Source: Pseudomonadota bacterium (GTDB lineage: Bacteria > Pseudomonadota > Gammaproteobacteria > Steroidobacterales > Steroidobacteraceae). From it: 39,269 nucleotides of DNA. Below are positions 26,788-35,303 of the stretch, in pieces. Made by a program: the position numbers and the translations under genes. The first letter of the stretch is position 1. Every line of letters starts with the position of its first letter. Where the stretch lies: NCBI GenBank assembly GCA_021822385.1, contig JAKARC010000023.1, positions 1-39,269 on the forward strand, read 5' to 3'. The notes beneath the pieces are model-generated. The model did no database searches, was not told the origin of the DNA, and saw nothing but the letters and a program-made list of their open reading frames with translations.

Positions 26788-27503
26788 CGGTCGTAGAGCC
26801 TTGCGATCCACCGCGGCGAAACGCCCAGGAAATACAGCGTAAGACAGCTGAGATTTCGCGCGCTGCGGCGTCGCCAGCCGTCGCGGCGCCACCGATCGGC
26901 CGACGTGCGTGCAACCGAGTCCAACACCGTCAGGTGCCGACGGCCGATGCGGCGCACGAGATCAACGTCTTCCATCAGCGGCCAGGCGCGAAAGCCCCCG
27001 AGCGCCCCATACAGCTCCCGATGAATGAGCAGTCCCTGATCGCCATAGGCCAGTCCGAGATGGCGCACACGCCAGGCCACCCGCCGCTCGAGGCGGCGGG
27101 CCGCGGGACTCGGGTCATCGAGGCCGAAGCGGAACGTCGCGGCACGTCTGCAATCTACGGAATGTGCGATGAAATCACCGGCCGCGCGGCGCCAATCGCC
27201 GCTGAGGACCGTGTCCGCGTGTAGAAACAACAGCCAACGGCTTACAGCGGCAGCGGCCCCCGCGCGGAGCTGGATGCCACGTCCACGCTCTGACGTCATG
27301 ATCCGGGCGCCGAGCTCACGTCCAATCACCACGGTCTCGTCGGCCGAGCCGCCATCGATCGTGATGGTTTCGCGCACACCACGGCATGCCGCCAGCGCAG
27401 CCGGCAAGTAGCGTGCCGCATTCAACGTCGGAATGATGACCGACACGTCGAGCACAGTGTCGATGGGACGTGGATCTCGCAGCACAGACTCAGGGCAGGG
27501 CAA
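26784..27503 (-). CDS. Family 2 glycosyltransferase (TIGR04283 type)
   Basis: 239 residues from ATG 27503, overlapping the flavoprotein gene by 14 bases; a later GTG start (VLDVSVIIP) is possible. GT-A fold: 'VSVIIPTLNAARYLPAAL', 'TITIDGGSADETV', 'ERGRGIQLRAGAAAA', 'LFLHADTVL' (metal-binding acidic motif) and 'YGDQGLLIHRELYGALGGF'. These match the rSAM/selenodomain-associated transferase 2 group. It pairs with the TIGR04282 gene that follows, as is usual. The sugar acceptor is unknown. Confidence 0.87.
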   Translation of the reverse strand: MPCPESVLRDPRPIDTVLDVSVIIPTLNAARYLPAALAACRGVRETITIDGGSADETVVIGRELGARIMTSERGRGIQLRAGAAAAVSRWLLFLHADTVLSGDWRRAAGDFIAHSVDCRRAATFRFGLDDPSPAARRLERRVAWRVRHLGLAYGDQGLLIHRELYGALGGFRAWPLMEDVDLVRRIGRRHLTVLDSVARTSADRWRRDGWRRRSARNLSCLTLYFLGVSPRWIARLYDR

Positions 27504-28908
27504 GAAGCAGGCGAACGAGGCGCTTGGGCCAGGGACTGAAGAGCTTCGGGGCGTAGAACGCGCTTGCGACGGTCTTTGAGATTTCTCCGAGCGTTGGATA
27601 CGGGAAAATGACGCCGGTGAGCGCGCTCAGCCTCAGCCTTCGCGTGATCGCAAGCCCCCAAAGTCCGATGAGCTCGCCGGCATGCGGACCGACGATCCCG
27701 GCCCCAAGAACGGTTCCTCGCTTGTCGATCACCACCTTGATGGAGCCTGCGCTCCGGCGTTCGGCCCGGGCGCGATCGTTCTCGCCCAGATCCGCTTTCA
27801 CCACCTGCACGGAGGCTCCGAATCGCTCGCGGGCCTGCTGTTCGGTGAGCCCCACCTGCGCCAGTTCCGGATCGGAATACGTCACCCACGGCAGCGCACG
27901 GTAATCGACCTTCGCCGGCAACCGGAAGAGCGCATTGCGGATCAGAATCCCGGCCTGATAGCCGGCCGTATGGGTGAACTGGGGCCGCCCGAGGATATCG
28001 CCGAGCGCGTAGACGCGTTTGTTCGTCGTTCGCAGCCGCGCATCGACCGTGATGCCGCGGGGTGTATGTGCGATCCCGGCGCGCTCGAGCCCGAGGCCCG
28101 CAAGCCGTGGCTGACGGCCCGCGGCAACCAGAAGATGCGTGCCGAGAGTCTCTCCATCGGCACCGTATCTGACCACGATGCCCCCTCGGGCGCGCGCAAC
28201 GCCCGTCAATTCCGTGTTCTCGTGGAGCGAGATTCCCGCCCCAACGAGCCGCTCGCGCAAGATCCCGACGAGTTCCGGCTCATCCTGCGGCAGCAGCCGT
28301 CCGCGCTGCAACACCGTCACTGCGCTGCCGAGGCGGCGGAACGCTTGCGCCATCTCCACGCCGATCGGTCCTCCACCGACAATGAGCAGGTGCTCGGGAC
28401 GCTCGTTCAACGAGAAGAGCGTTTCATTGGTCAAGACGGGAACGTCCTCGATCCCCTGGACCGGCGGAATGATGGCCGAGGAGCCGGCGGCGATGACGAA
28501 CCGTCGTGCTCGGACCCGGACTCCTTCGCCACTGACCTCATCGCGCCCGGTGAATGCGGCTGGCGCACGGATGACGCGCACACCTAATCTCTCTAGACGC
28601 TCGGCGGAATCGTGGGGCGCGATCTGCGCGATTACATCGTGCACATGCGCCATCACTGCGGGAAAATCGACCTGCGCCGAGCCCGCATGAATGCCGAATT
28701 GTCCTGCGTCCGCGATCGTCTGTGCGGCATGCGCCGCCGCGAGCAGCGCCTTCGAGGGGACACAGCCGTAATTGAGGCAGTCCCCGCCCATCTCGCCCTT
28801 CTCGAACAGGATGGTGCGCGCACCGAGCTGCGCGGCACCCACGGCCACGGAAAGTCCGGCAGAGCCGGCGCCGATGACACAGATGTCGCACTCGAGTGAA
28901 TTCGTCAT
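27490..28908 (-). CDS. MerA/lipoamide dehydrogenase-like flavoprotein without HMA domain
   Basis: 472 residues. FAD fold 'DICVIGAGSAGLSVAVGA' (8-25), redox pair GGDC44-LNYG-C49-VPSK, NAD(P) fold 'LLIVGGGPIGVEMAQAF', second FAD motif 'RVYALGDI'. It lacks the N-terminal HMA domain and the C-terminal Cys pair of true MerA. The usual His-x-His-Pro of lipoamide dehydrogenase reads 'FPYPTLGEISK', as in MerA-like proteins. So it reduces some disulfide or metal-thiol substrate, but not Hg(II) by the classical path. Coupled by ATGA to the ABC ATPase gene before it and overlapping the GT2 gene. The C-terminal tail is basic and hydrophobic (LVRLLLALP) and might touch the membrane. Confidence 0.87.
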   Translation of the reverse strand: MTNSLECDICVIGAGSAGLSVAVGAAQLGARTILFEKGEMGGDCLNYGCVPSKALLAAAHAAQTIADAGQFGIHAGSAQVDFPAVMAHVHDVIAQIAPHDSAERLERLGVRVIRAPAAFTGRDEVSGEGVRVRARRFVIAAGSSAIIPPVQGIEDVPVLTNETLFSLNERPEHLLIVGGGPIGVEMAQAFRRLGSAVTVLQRGRLLPQDEPELVGILRERLVGAGISLHENTELTGVARARGGIVVRYGADGETLGTHLLVAAGRQPRLAGLGLERAGIAHTPRGITVDARLRTTNKRVYALGDILGRPQFTHTAGYQAGILIRNALFRLPAKVDYRALPWVTYSDPELAQVGLTEQQARERFGASVQVVKADLGENDRARAERRSAGSIKVVIDKRGTVLGAGIVGPHAGELIGLWGLAITRRLRLSALTGVIFPYPTLGEISKTVASAFYAPKLFSPWPKRLVRLLLALP

Positions 28909-29660
28909 GCTTTGATCCTGTCGGTCGGGGGTGGCCAGACGGTCTGCGAAGCGACTTCGATCGCCTCGTGAATCGCGCGACGCGGATCCAATCCGTGAAT
29001 CACCGGCATGCCCTCAGGTGCGTGCAGGAGTTCGAGCACCGGGCCGTGCGCCGCTTCGGCGTCTGCCACATCGTGGGTCACCATCAACACCGGCAGGCCT
29101 GCAGTCTTGGCATGCTCGAACACGAAGCGGCGGAAGTCGGCACGCATCGCGGCATCGAGCTTATTGAAGGGCTCATCGAGCAGCAGCACCTCGGGCTCGG
29201 CAAGCAGTAGCCGCAGCAGTGCCACGCGGGCACGCTGTCCGCCGGAGAGCGTCGCGGGGTCGCGACGGGCGAATCCCGCAAGCCCCGCGTCGCGCAGCGC
29301 GGCATCGATCCGCGCCTCGCGCGCGCCACGGCTGCGTATTGAGGGCGCCAGCCCAAAAGCCAGGTTCTCCCCGACCGACAGGTGCGGAAACAGCAGATCA
29401 TCCTGAAACAAGATCCCAATGCGTCGGCGCTCGGGCGGCAGAACCGTCACCTCCCGCTCGCCGATCCAAACCCTGCCCGTCACGCGAAACACGGGCGCGA
29501 CGGTGCCACCGAGAACGCTGAGCAGGGTGGACTTGCCCGATCCACTCGGACCCATCAGCGTCAGAACCTCGCCGGGGCTGACCGCAACGCTGAAGGGCGG
29601 TATCAGCATGCGGCCCTCGAGGGCGATCGAGACCTGCTCGAGGCGCAGCGGGCCGCTCAT
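28905..29660 (-). CDS. ABC transporter ATPase, YnjD-like
   Basis: ATG 29660 overlaps the permease stop by ATGA and gives 251 residues. Walker A GPSGSGKS (37-44), 'GILFQDDLLFPHLSVGENLAFG' Q-loop region (read in parts), signature LSGGQRAR, Walker B VLLLDEPF, H-loop THD. The whole ABC set matches the YnjBCD group (COG4134/4135/4136), an importer class with unknown substrate, by order and by the fused permease. A C-terminal extension of about 30 residues (GLDPRRAIHEAIEVASQ) follows. Confidence 0.88.
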   Translation of the reverse strand: MSGPLRLEQVSIALEGRMLIPPFSVAVSPGEVLTLMGPSGSGKSTLLSVLGGTVAPVFRVTGRVWIGEREVTVLPPERRRIGILFQDDLLFPHLSVGENLAFGLAPSIRSRGAREARIDAALRDAGLAGFARRDPATLSGGQRARVALLRLLLAEPEVLLLDEPFNKLDAAMRADFRRFVFEHAKTAGLPVLMVTHDVADAEAAHGPVLELLHAPEGMPVIHGLDPRRAIHEAIEVASQTVWPPPTDRIKA

Positions 29661-31402
29661 GAGCGTCCCCCGAGCGCTTGCCTGCGGAATCGGTTCCGCC
29701 CCGACACCCCGAGCGCGATCCCATAGACCGCGAGCGGTATGAGTGCTTGCAGCAGCCCGAAGACGCCGGTGAACCGCCGGTCGCCGCCGCTCGCGAGCGT
29801 CACGGCCTCCGTGGTCAGGGTAACGACACGCCCGGCGCCCGCGAATACCGTGGGCAGGTACTGATCCACACTCACGGCCACACCCACCGCCGCGGCGATC
29901 AAGACGGGGCGCAGCAAGAGGGGCAGCTTGATCCTGAAGAACACCCGCCGCGGTTGGGCACCGAGGCTGAGCGCGGTGCGTGCGTAGCGCATATCGAGCG
30001 ATCGCCAGGGATCGGCAAGGGAGAGAAAGACGTAGGGCAGCACGAACAGAAGATGCGACCCGATCACGGCAAGGAGCGAACCGTCGAGATGGAACACCGT
30101 GAGCAGCACCTGCATTCCGAAGAGAAACGCAATCTGGGGCACGAGCAGCGGGACGTAGAGAAGCCACAGTGCTCGCGAGCTGGCCGCAACGCCCTGGCGT
30201 TGCTCGTTCTCCAGGCACGCCAGGACGAGCAGCAGCGCCAGGACACTCGCCACCAAGGCCACCACCAGCGTCGTCTCGAGGGGCCAAAGAATCGTCCCGA
30301 GCTCACCGGTCCACGCCCGAGCGCTCCAGTGGGCCGGCAGGACCTGGGGGAAGCGCCAACCGGCCGCGAACGACCAAAGTGCCAGATCGGCCAGGGATGC
30401 CACCCCCAAGCCGGCCAGCCCTACCACAACAGCCGCGGCGAGCCAGGCAACGGGTTCGAGCGAAGTACCGCGAGCGCCCCGGGCGATCCATCGCCGGCCG
30501 AGCTGAGCCACGACCCGCTCACCCCCACGCCACAGCGCGATGCTCGCCAGCACCATCAGGAGCTGCAACAGTGCAGCGGCCGCCGCCGGGAAATACATCC
30601 GGATGTCGGGAGAGGTGAACCAGCGCAGCGCGAGCACGCTGAGCGTCGGTGGATTGCTCGGGCCCAGAATGAGCGCCATGTCCACCACCGAGAGCGCGTA
30701 GGCGAGCACCGCGTAGATCGGCAACCGGACTTGCCGATAAACCTGCGGCAGGACCAGTTTCAGCCACGCAACCGTGCGGCCATAGCCGAGCGCCGCGGCG
30801 GCTTCTACGTGACGCGCCGCCGGCACTTGCCCGAGCGCGGTGATCGTCATCAAGAGGAGGTACGGCACCTCTTTGACCAGCAACCCGAGAGTGAGCGCGA
30901 TGCCGTACGGATCCTGCACCGTGGCAATGTCCGGCGGCTGATGCCAGCCGGTCAGCCAAGGCGAGAGCAGCCTCACGATCCAGCCACTCGGGGCGATCAG
31001 AAAGCCGACACCGATGGCCATTGCCGCGTGCGGCGCGGCGAGGATTGGCGCCATCACAGCGCGGCCGGCTCGGCCCGGCTCGCGTCCGTGCACCAGCGCG
31101 CAAAAGCCAAAGACGAGGATGACCGACAACGCGGTCGCACTGAACCCGGTCACGAGCGTAAGGGCAATGGCATCGCGGATCCCGGGCTGGGAGAAAAGCG
31201 TCACCCACGGCGCGAGGCTCACGGTCCGGCCGCCGATCGCCGGCAACCACCCGAAGGCGGGGAGCACCGTGCCGAGGAGCCCCGCCACGATGGGCACCAG
31301 AAACAGCGCCACGGTGAGTCGTGGCGCCTGCCGCAGCCAGTATGGCGAGTGCGCCACGTCTCGCGCGGACACCGCTCTCGACTCGAGTGCCGTGCGGGGC
31401 AT
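29657..31402 (-). CDS. Fused two-domain ABC permease, YnjC-like
   Basis: ATG 31402 shares one base with the preceding stop (TGATG) and gives 581 residues. Two binding-protein-dependent permease domains in one chain, about 12 membrane helices. Each half has an EAA-type loop: 'EAAAALGYGRTVAWLKLVLPQVYRQ' (read in parts) in the first and 'ARTALSLGAQPRRVFFRIKLPLLL' in the second. The fusion is typical of the YnjC/FbpB/ThiP group of importers. It works with the binding protein (31402-32610) and the ATPase (28905-29660). Confidence 0.88.
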   Translation of the reverse strand: MPRTALESRAVSARDVAHSPYWLRQAPRLTVALFLVPIVAGLLGTVLPAFGWLPAIGGRTVSLAPWVTLFSQPGIRDAIALTLVTGFSATALSVILVFGFCALVHGREPGRAGRAVMAPILAAPHAAMAIGVGFLIAPSGWIVRLLSPWLTGWHQPPDIATVQDPYGIALTLGLLVKEVPYLLLMTITALGQVPAARHVEAAAALGYGRTVAWLKLVLPQVYRQVRLPIYAVLAYALSVVDMALILGPSNPPTLSVLALRWFTSPDIRMYFPAAAAALLQLLMVLASIALWRGGERVVAQLGRRWIARGARGTSLEPVAWLAAAVVVGLAGLGVASLADLALWSFAAGWRFPQVLPAHWSARAWTGELGTILWPLETTLVVALVASVLALLLVLACLENEQRQGVAASSRALWLLYVPLLVPQIAFLFGMQVLLTVFHLDGSLLAVIGSHLLFVLPYVFLSLADPWRSLDMRYARTALSLGAQPRRVFFRIKLPLLLRPVLIAAAVGVAVSVDQYLPTVFAGAGRVVTLTTEAVTLASGGDRRFTGVFGLLQALIPLAVYGIALGVSGRNRFRRQALGGRS

Positions 31403-32610
31403 CACGGCGTATATCGGCGCGCCCAGGCTTGCGCCAGGCGTCGGGCCCACGAGGGGTGCGGCTCGGGGAGCACGTGTTGAAGCGCCGAGCTCGGCGGCAT
31501 CCACGGACTCTTGGGCAGAGCCGTAAATAGCGCATGCTGGGCGGCCGTCAGTTTAGCAAGATTGAGCACGGTCGGCCCACCCCAGTAGCGGACGTTCCCG
31601 GCGCGCGCCTGAGCCGCGGGTGAGAGCAGAAAGTTGGCGACCACCATGGCGCCTGCCTTGTGCGGCGAGTTGTAGGGAATCGCGACGAAGCTCGTATTGC
31701 CGATCGTGCCATGCGCCAGAACGAAGGTGCGGACGGTCTTGGGCAGGAGTCCCGCTTCGATGTCGGCGACAGCCTCGGCAGGATTGAAGGACGGCATCAG
31801 GTCGATCTCCCCGTCCTCCAGCAGCTCGCGCTCGGCCGGTCCGCTTGCTGGAAATTCGCGGCCATGGCGCCAGAGATACGGCCGCAGCTGATCGTACCAG
31901 GCCCAGAGCGGCGCCGTCGCCTTCGCGAAATTGACTTCCCTGACAGGACGCTGCAGCACCGCGGGATCCGGGGTCAGCGCGTAGAGCGCCTGCTCGAGAA
32001 ACGCGACGCCGAGAAAATTCTGCACTTGAGGAAAGGTGAATCGACCGGGATGGCGTCGCGCCCATGCGGGGAAGGCGCGGATGTCGTGGGGCACGTGTTT
32101 GACATAGGCGGAGTCGTAGAGGAAGACGAGTTGGGCCTTGCGCCAGGGCGACTCGAAGCCGTCGACCGGCACAGTAAAGTCATACAAGTTCGATCGGTCA
32201 CGGGTGTCGACGAGCGCGTCGTTCGGTAGCCGCTGGGTAAATGGCCCATAGAGAAGCCCGCGCCGCTTCAGCGCATGGAAATTCGGACCATTGATCCAGA
32301 TGAGATCGACGGTTCCGTCCGTATTTTGACCCGCCGCCTTCTCGGCGATCACCTGCGCCACCGCTTCGGAGGTGTCCTGAAGCGGCACCTGCCGCAGGGT
32401 GATGTCGCAGCAGGCGGCGACCTGTCGTCCGACCCAGGCGATGAAGGCATTGACCTTCTGGTCACCGGCCCACGCGTCAAAATATACCGTCTGACCGCGC
32501 GCCTGCGCCAAGACAGCTTTCCACGGCATTGCAGCGGCGGCCGCACGCGCCGGGGCGATCGTCTCCAACGCGACCGCAACGGCAGCCGCCCACACGGGCG
32601 TGAGGCGCAT
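31402..32610 (-). CDS. ABC substrate-binding protein, YnjB-like
   Basis: 402 residues from ATG 32610 (a GTG at 32613 would give a 4-base overlap). Signal peptide about 1-25 (ARA end). Periplasmic-binding fold with 'GQTVYFDAWAGDQKVNAFIAWV', 'DGTVDLIWINGPNFHALKRRGLLYGPF' (read in parts), and 'FPQVQNFLGVAFLEQAL'. These match the COG4134 (YnjB) group. Two adjacent Cys (about 68-69, AACCDI) are unusual. The ligand is unknown for the family; thiamin-like or metal-complex ligands are sometimes suggested but not shown. It lies directly behind the radical SAM gene. Confidence 0.85.
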   Translation of the reverse strand: MRLTPVWAAAVAVALETIAPARAAAAAMPWKAVLAQARGQTVYFDAWAGDQKVNAFIAWVGRQVAACCDITLRQVPLQDTSEAVAQVIAEKAAGQNTDGTVDLIWINGPNFHALKRRGLLYGPFTQRLPNDALVDTRDRSNLYDFTVPVDGFESPWRKAQLVFLYDSAYVKHVPHDIRAFPAWARRHPGRFTFPQVQNFLGVAFLEQALYALTPDPAVLQRPVREVNFAKATAPLWAWYDQLRPYLWRHGREFPASGPAERELLEDGEIDLMPSFNPAEAVADIEAGLLPKTVRTFVLAHGTIGNTSFVAIPYNSPHKAGAMVVANFLLSPAAQARAGNVRYWGGPTVLNLAKLTAAQHALFTALPKSPWMPPSSALQHVLPEPHPSWARRLAQAWARRYTP

Positions 32611-33755
32611 CACGCGACGCAGGCCCTCGCGGTCGCGCGCCGCAGGCGTGCCGCCTCAATCACCGGGCCGAGCACCGCCTCGTGGAACCGATCGCAACCG
32701 ATGCAGAGGTTGGCATACGGCTCCCCCTTCGGTGTGACGGTATGGGACTCAGCGATGAAGCGTTCCTCGTTCCATCCGTAGGCCAGGCCCATGCGCTCAG
32801 GATGCCCCGCGCAGATCGCCTGGTACGCGGGCTCCTCGGCGAGAGAATCCAGGATCGTGATCAAATCGTCCTCCAGCAGATTGCCGATCGGCAGACGCGT
32901 CTTGATGCAGCAGGGAAACACGTTGCCGCTCGGGTCGATGGACACCTCCGAGCCGCTGTAACGGTGCTCGAGGAAACCGAGCCCACCCGACCAGCGGTTG
33001 CAGAAGTTCTCCGCCAGAGTCGCCGTGGACAGGCCATTCTCCCAGGCCCGCCCCCTCGGCCAGAGCGCCCCAATCCACGCATCGGGGGTGGCCCCGAAGA
33101 AATGGTAATAGGGTCCCGGTGGGCGCTGCGCCCTTGTCTCGGGAACGACCGGCTCCTCGGCGGGCTTGAGCCCGTGCGCTTCAAAAAGCCGTGTCAACCG
33201 CTCCTTGAATGCAGCCTGCCGAGCAGCGCTTTTCATGCCGGAATGAAACTCGTCAATCCCCGAGACCGAGATCGTCGAGACTCCGCGCGCAAGGAGATCG
33301 TCGACGATGCTGTCCGTGAGCAGGTCACCTGTCGTCTGGACGATGAGATCGACGCCGCCCGCCCCGGCATAGCGCGTCCGAATGCGCTCCATCGCCGGAT
33401 ACAGCACCCGGGTGCGGACCGGATCGATGAGCACTTCGCCGCCCGAGAGGATGATGCGACCCCGCCGCTGCGGTAGCTTTCCATCCGGCGCCGGCCGTGC
33501 GCGGTCAAGGTAGGTCATGCGCTCGGGCAGGCGCTCGATGATCCGCGGGGAATTCGCGACCGCCTCGCCGATGACCGCGTCCAGCGCTGCGCGTACATAC
33601 GGGCGAAAGCGCGGCTCATAGCAATGGGGGCATTTGCGGTGGCATGCCCAGGACAGCACGTAGTAGATGGATTCCACGGGTTTATAACGACTCCCATGCG
33701 ATGAGTTCCCAGATGCCGTTCGGCTTCCGAGCACAAGGACCGGCGATCCCCGCAC
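32610..33755 (-). CDS. Radical SAM protein with SPASM-like Cys-rich C-terminus
   Basis: 381 residues from ATG 33755; a GTG at 33677 would remove 26 residues of uncharacteristic N-terminus and is equally likely. Radical SAM cluster motif C38-HRK-C42-PH-C45 after 'YYVLSWA'. The SAM-binding motif is 'LSGGEVL' (103-109). C-terminal Cys at 252, 282, 283, 315, 351 and 354, in '[16 protein letters not shown]' and '[13 protein letters not shown]', look like the auxiliary cluster region of SPASM/twitch enzymes that act on peptides. It is not ArsS, which has a different motif (CNQSC type) and a DUF3641 tail. Its substrate is unknown. First gene of the seven-gene operon and divergent from the bufferin operon. 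Confidence 0.86.
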   Translation of the reverse strand: MRGSPVLVLGSRTASGNSSHGSRYKPVESIYYVLSWACHRKCPHCYEPRFRPYVRAALDAVIGEAVANSPRIIERLPERMTYLDRARPAPDGKLPQRRGRIILSGGEVLIDPVRTRVLYPAMERIRTRYAGAGGVDLIVQTTGDLLTDSIVDDLLARGVSTISVSGIDEFHSGMKSAARQAAFKERLTRLFEAHGLKPAEEPVVPETRAQRPPGPYYHFFGATPDAWIGALWPRGRAWENGLSTATLAENFCNRWSGGLGFLEHRYSGSEVSIDPSGNVFPCCIKTRLPIGNLLEDDLITILDSLAEEPAYQAICAGHPERMGLAYGWNEERFIAESHTVTPKGEPYANLCIGCDRFHEAVLGPVIEAARLRRATARACVA

Positions 33756-33985
33756 TATGTTGCGCGCCCGCCGGCGTGTGCACGAGCCCGGCCGTCGCCC
33801 ACAGCCGCCTGCTTGACATTCCGCCGCGCAGAATGGCGCGCCGCCGGCCCTCCTTCCGGTCTGGCCCGAGCAAGCCGCGGCGTAACCTTTTGGCCTCTCA
33901 GCACGAATCTACCTACGGGACGGGGAATACTCTGGATCGCTCAGGTCCACCGGTCCCTGAGATCAACTTACGAGGAGAAATCGCG
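33678..33985. other. Divergent intergenic region between radical SAM and bufA
   Basis: About 230-310 bases, depending on the radical SAM start. Contains the SigF-like promoter at 33882-33907 and, nearer bufA, GAGGAG (33972-33977). A TTGACA at 33814-33819 is not followed by a fitting -10. No promoter for the radical SAM operon could be identified with confidence. Confidence 0.55.
33882..33907 (+). promoter_or_regulatory. SigF-type ECF promoter of the bufferin operon
   Basis: GTAACC (33882-33887), 16-bp spacer, CGAA (33904-33907) followed by TC. This fits the Caulobacter SigF consensus exactly and shares the GTAACCTTTT and CGAATC ends with the site at 23118. It lies about 80 bases ahead of bufA. 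Confidence 0.8.
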
Positions 33986-34354
33986 ATGTCCAAAAGAACC
34001 GCATCTTTGGCCGTGGCCGGTGCCCTGGCCACCGCCATCACCGCCCTCAGCGGGCCAGTAGCGACTGCCGGGGGCATGCATATGAGCATGAAGCAGATGA
34101 TGGCAAGACGAGCCGAGACCATGAAGGAGCTCGAGACCGGGAAATTCGTCAGGTGCTGGGGTGTGGCACGCGCCGGCCACAACGACTGTTATGCCGGACC
34201 CGGCACGACCTGCGCCGGCACGGCCGCCCGCAACTACCAGGGCAATGCCTTCATGCTCGTGCCCACGGGGACGTGCACCGCCATCCGCACGCCGTACGTC
34301 ACCATCCTTCACGGCCACGGAAGCCTGAGCAAGATCACGGAGAGCGGAAGCTGA
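33986..34354 (+). CDS. bufA: Bufferin precursor BufA (DUF2282)
   Basis: ATG 33986 with GAGGAG 8 nt upstream gives 122 residues. Signal peptide about 1-28 (GPVATA). The DUF2282 core 'KFVRC57[11 protein letters not shown]68...C76AGTA...VPTGTC97' has the four conserved Cys of BufA1-type bufferins, which bind copper after MNIO modification. The N-terminal mature part adds a Met/His run, MHMSMKQMM (31-39), another plausible Cu(I) ligand set. After C97 there is an uncommon ~25-residue tail with HGHG. The gene is followed by bufB after 46 bases. Confidence 0.88.
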   Translation: MSKRTASLAVAGALATAITALSGPVATAGGMHMSMKQMMARRAETMKELETGKFVRCWGVARAGHNDCYAGPGTTCAGTAARNYQGNAFMLVPTGTCTAIRTPYVTILHGHGSLSKITESGS

Positions 34355-34400
34355 TCCCGGGCGCCGCTGCACACTGACATCAGGCTTCGGTACTCGCTCC

Positions 34401-35303
34401 ATGTCAATTCTCCGAGCCACCTCTCCCCACCGAACGCACCACGAGATCCCCGCCCGGGCCGGTGTCGGGCTCAAAGCCCCGCACTACCGGACGGTTCTCG
34501 AGACGCGCACGGATGTCGGGTTCTTCGAGGTGCATGCGGAGAACTACATGGGTGCCGGCGGGCCGCCGCATCGGTATCTGACCGAAATCCGCGCACGGTA
34601 TCCCCTATCCCTGCACGGCGTGGGATTGTCGATCGGCGCGGATCGCCCCCTCGATCGGAATCACCTGCGGCGGCTCGCCGAGCTCATCGGGCGCTATGAG
34701 CCGGGGCTTTTCTCGGAACATCTGGCGTGGTCCTCGCATGGGGAGCACTTCTTCAACGACTTGCTCCCCGTGCCTTACACCCGGCAGACCCTGCATCGTG
34801 TGTGTGAGCATATCGACCAGGTTCAGGAGTCTCTCGGACGGCAGATGCTGCTCGAGAACCCCTCCACCTACGTCGCCTTTGCCGAGAGCACCTTTTGGGA
34901 AGTCGACTTCATCGCCGAGATCGCACGCCGGACCGGCTGCGGCCTGCTGCTCGATGTCAACAACGTGTATGTGGCGTGCACGAACCAGCATTGGGATGCG
35001 GCGCGATACATCGATGAGTTCCCGATGGCGCATGTGCGCCAGATCCACCTGGCCGGCCACGCCACGGATGAGGATGCGCAGGGACGAGCTTTACTCATCG
35101 ACTCGCACGATCGGCTCGTTGATGGGGCCGTCTGGGACCTCTACGTCCGGGCCATCGGGACGCTCGGACCCGTCCCAACGCTGATCGAGTGGGATCAGAA
35201 CCTGCCCCCATGGGGGGAATTGCATGCTGAGGCCCAGCGGGCCGAGTCGATCCTGTCGGGCGAGCGCCAGTGCGAGGAGACGCTTCGTGCGGCCGCTGGC
35301 TGA
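34401..35303 (+). CDS. bufB: MNIO enzyme BufB (DUF692)
   Basis: 300 residues. TIM-barrel-type DUF692: 'RAGVGLKAPHY', 'FFEVHAENYMG' (ligand E/N region), 'SLHGVGLSIG' (H72), 'SEHLAWS' (E106-H107), 'LLENPSTYV' (E152-N153), 'LLLDVNNVYV' (D185, N187-N188), 'IHLAGH' (H216, H220), 'LIEWDQNLP' (E263, D265). These are the iron-site residues of multinuclear non-haem iron-dependent oxidative enzymes, so it should be active. In described systems it oxidises Cys of the BufA precursor to a heterocycle with BufC's help. ATG 34401 is used; the bufC start lies within its 3' end. Confidence 0.93.
   Translation: MSILRATSPHRTHHEIPARAGVGLKAPHYRTVLETRTDVGFFEVHAENYMGAGGPPHRYLTEIRARYPLSLHGVGLSIGADRPLDRNHLRRLAELIGRYEPGLFSEHLAWSSHGEHFFNDLLPVPYTRQTLHRVCEHIDQVQESLGRQMLLENPSTYVAFAESTFWEVDFIAEIARRTGCGLLLDVNNVYVACTNQHWDAARYIDEFPMAHVRQIHLAGHATDEDAQGRALLIDSHDRLVDGAVWDLYVRAIGTLGPVPTLIEWDQNLPPWGELHAEAQRAESILSGERQCEETLRAAAG

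Noticed and set aside
26194-27503. Arsenosugar biosynthesis pathway
   Set aside because: The two glycosyltransferases match families named for it, but arsM and arsS (DUF3641 radical SAM) are absent and the radical SAM gene here is of another type.
32610-33755. Radical SAM protein as maturase of the NPC-repeat peptide or BufA
   Set aside because: It is divergent from bufA and has no sign of a SigF promoter; a link to those peptides is only proximity. Kept as a question inside the operon finding rather than claimed.
33814-33840. TTGACA followed by an ATTC-N9-GAAT dyad as a MerR-type operator ahead of bufA
   Set aside because: The -10 region at 19-20 bp (GC-rich) does not fit, and the SigF-like promoter 60 bases downstream explains bufA better.
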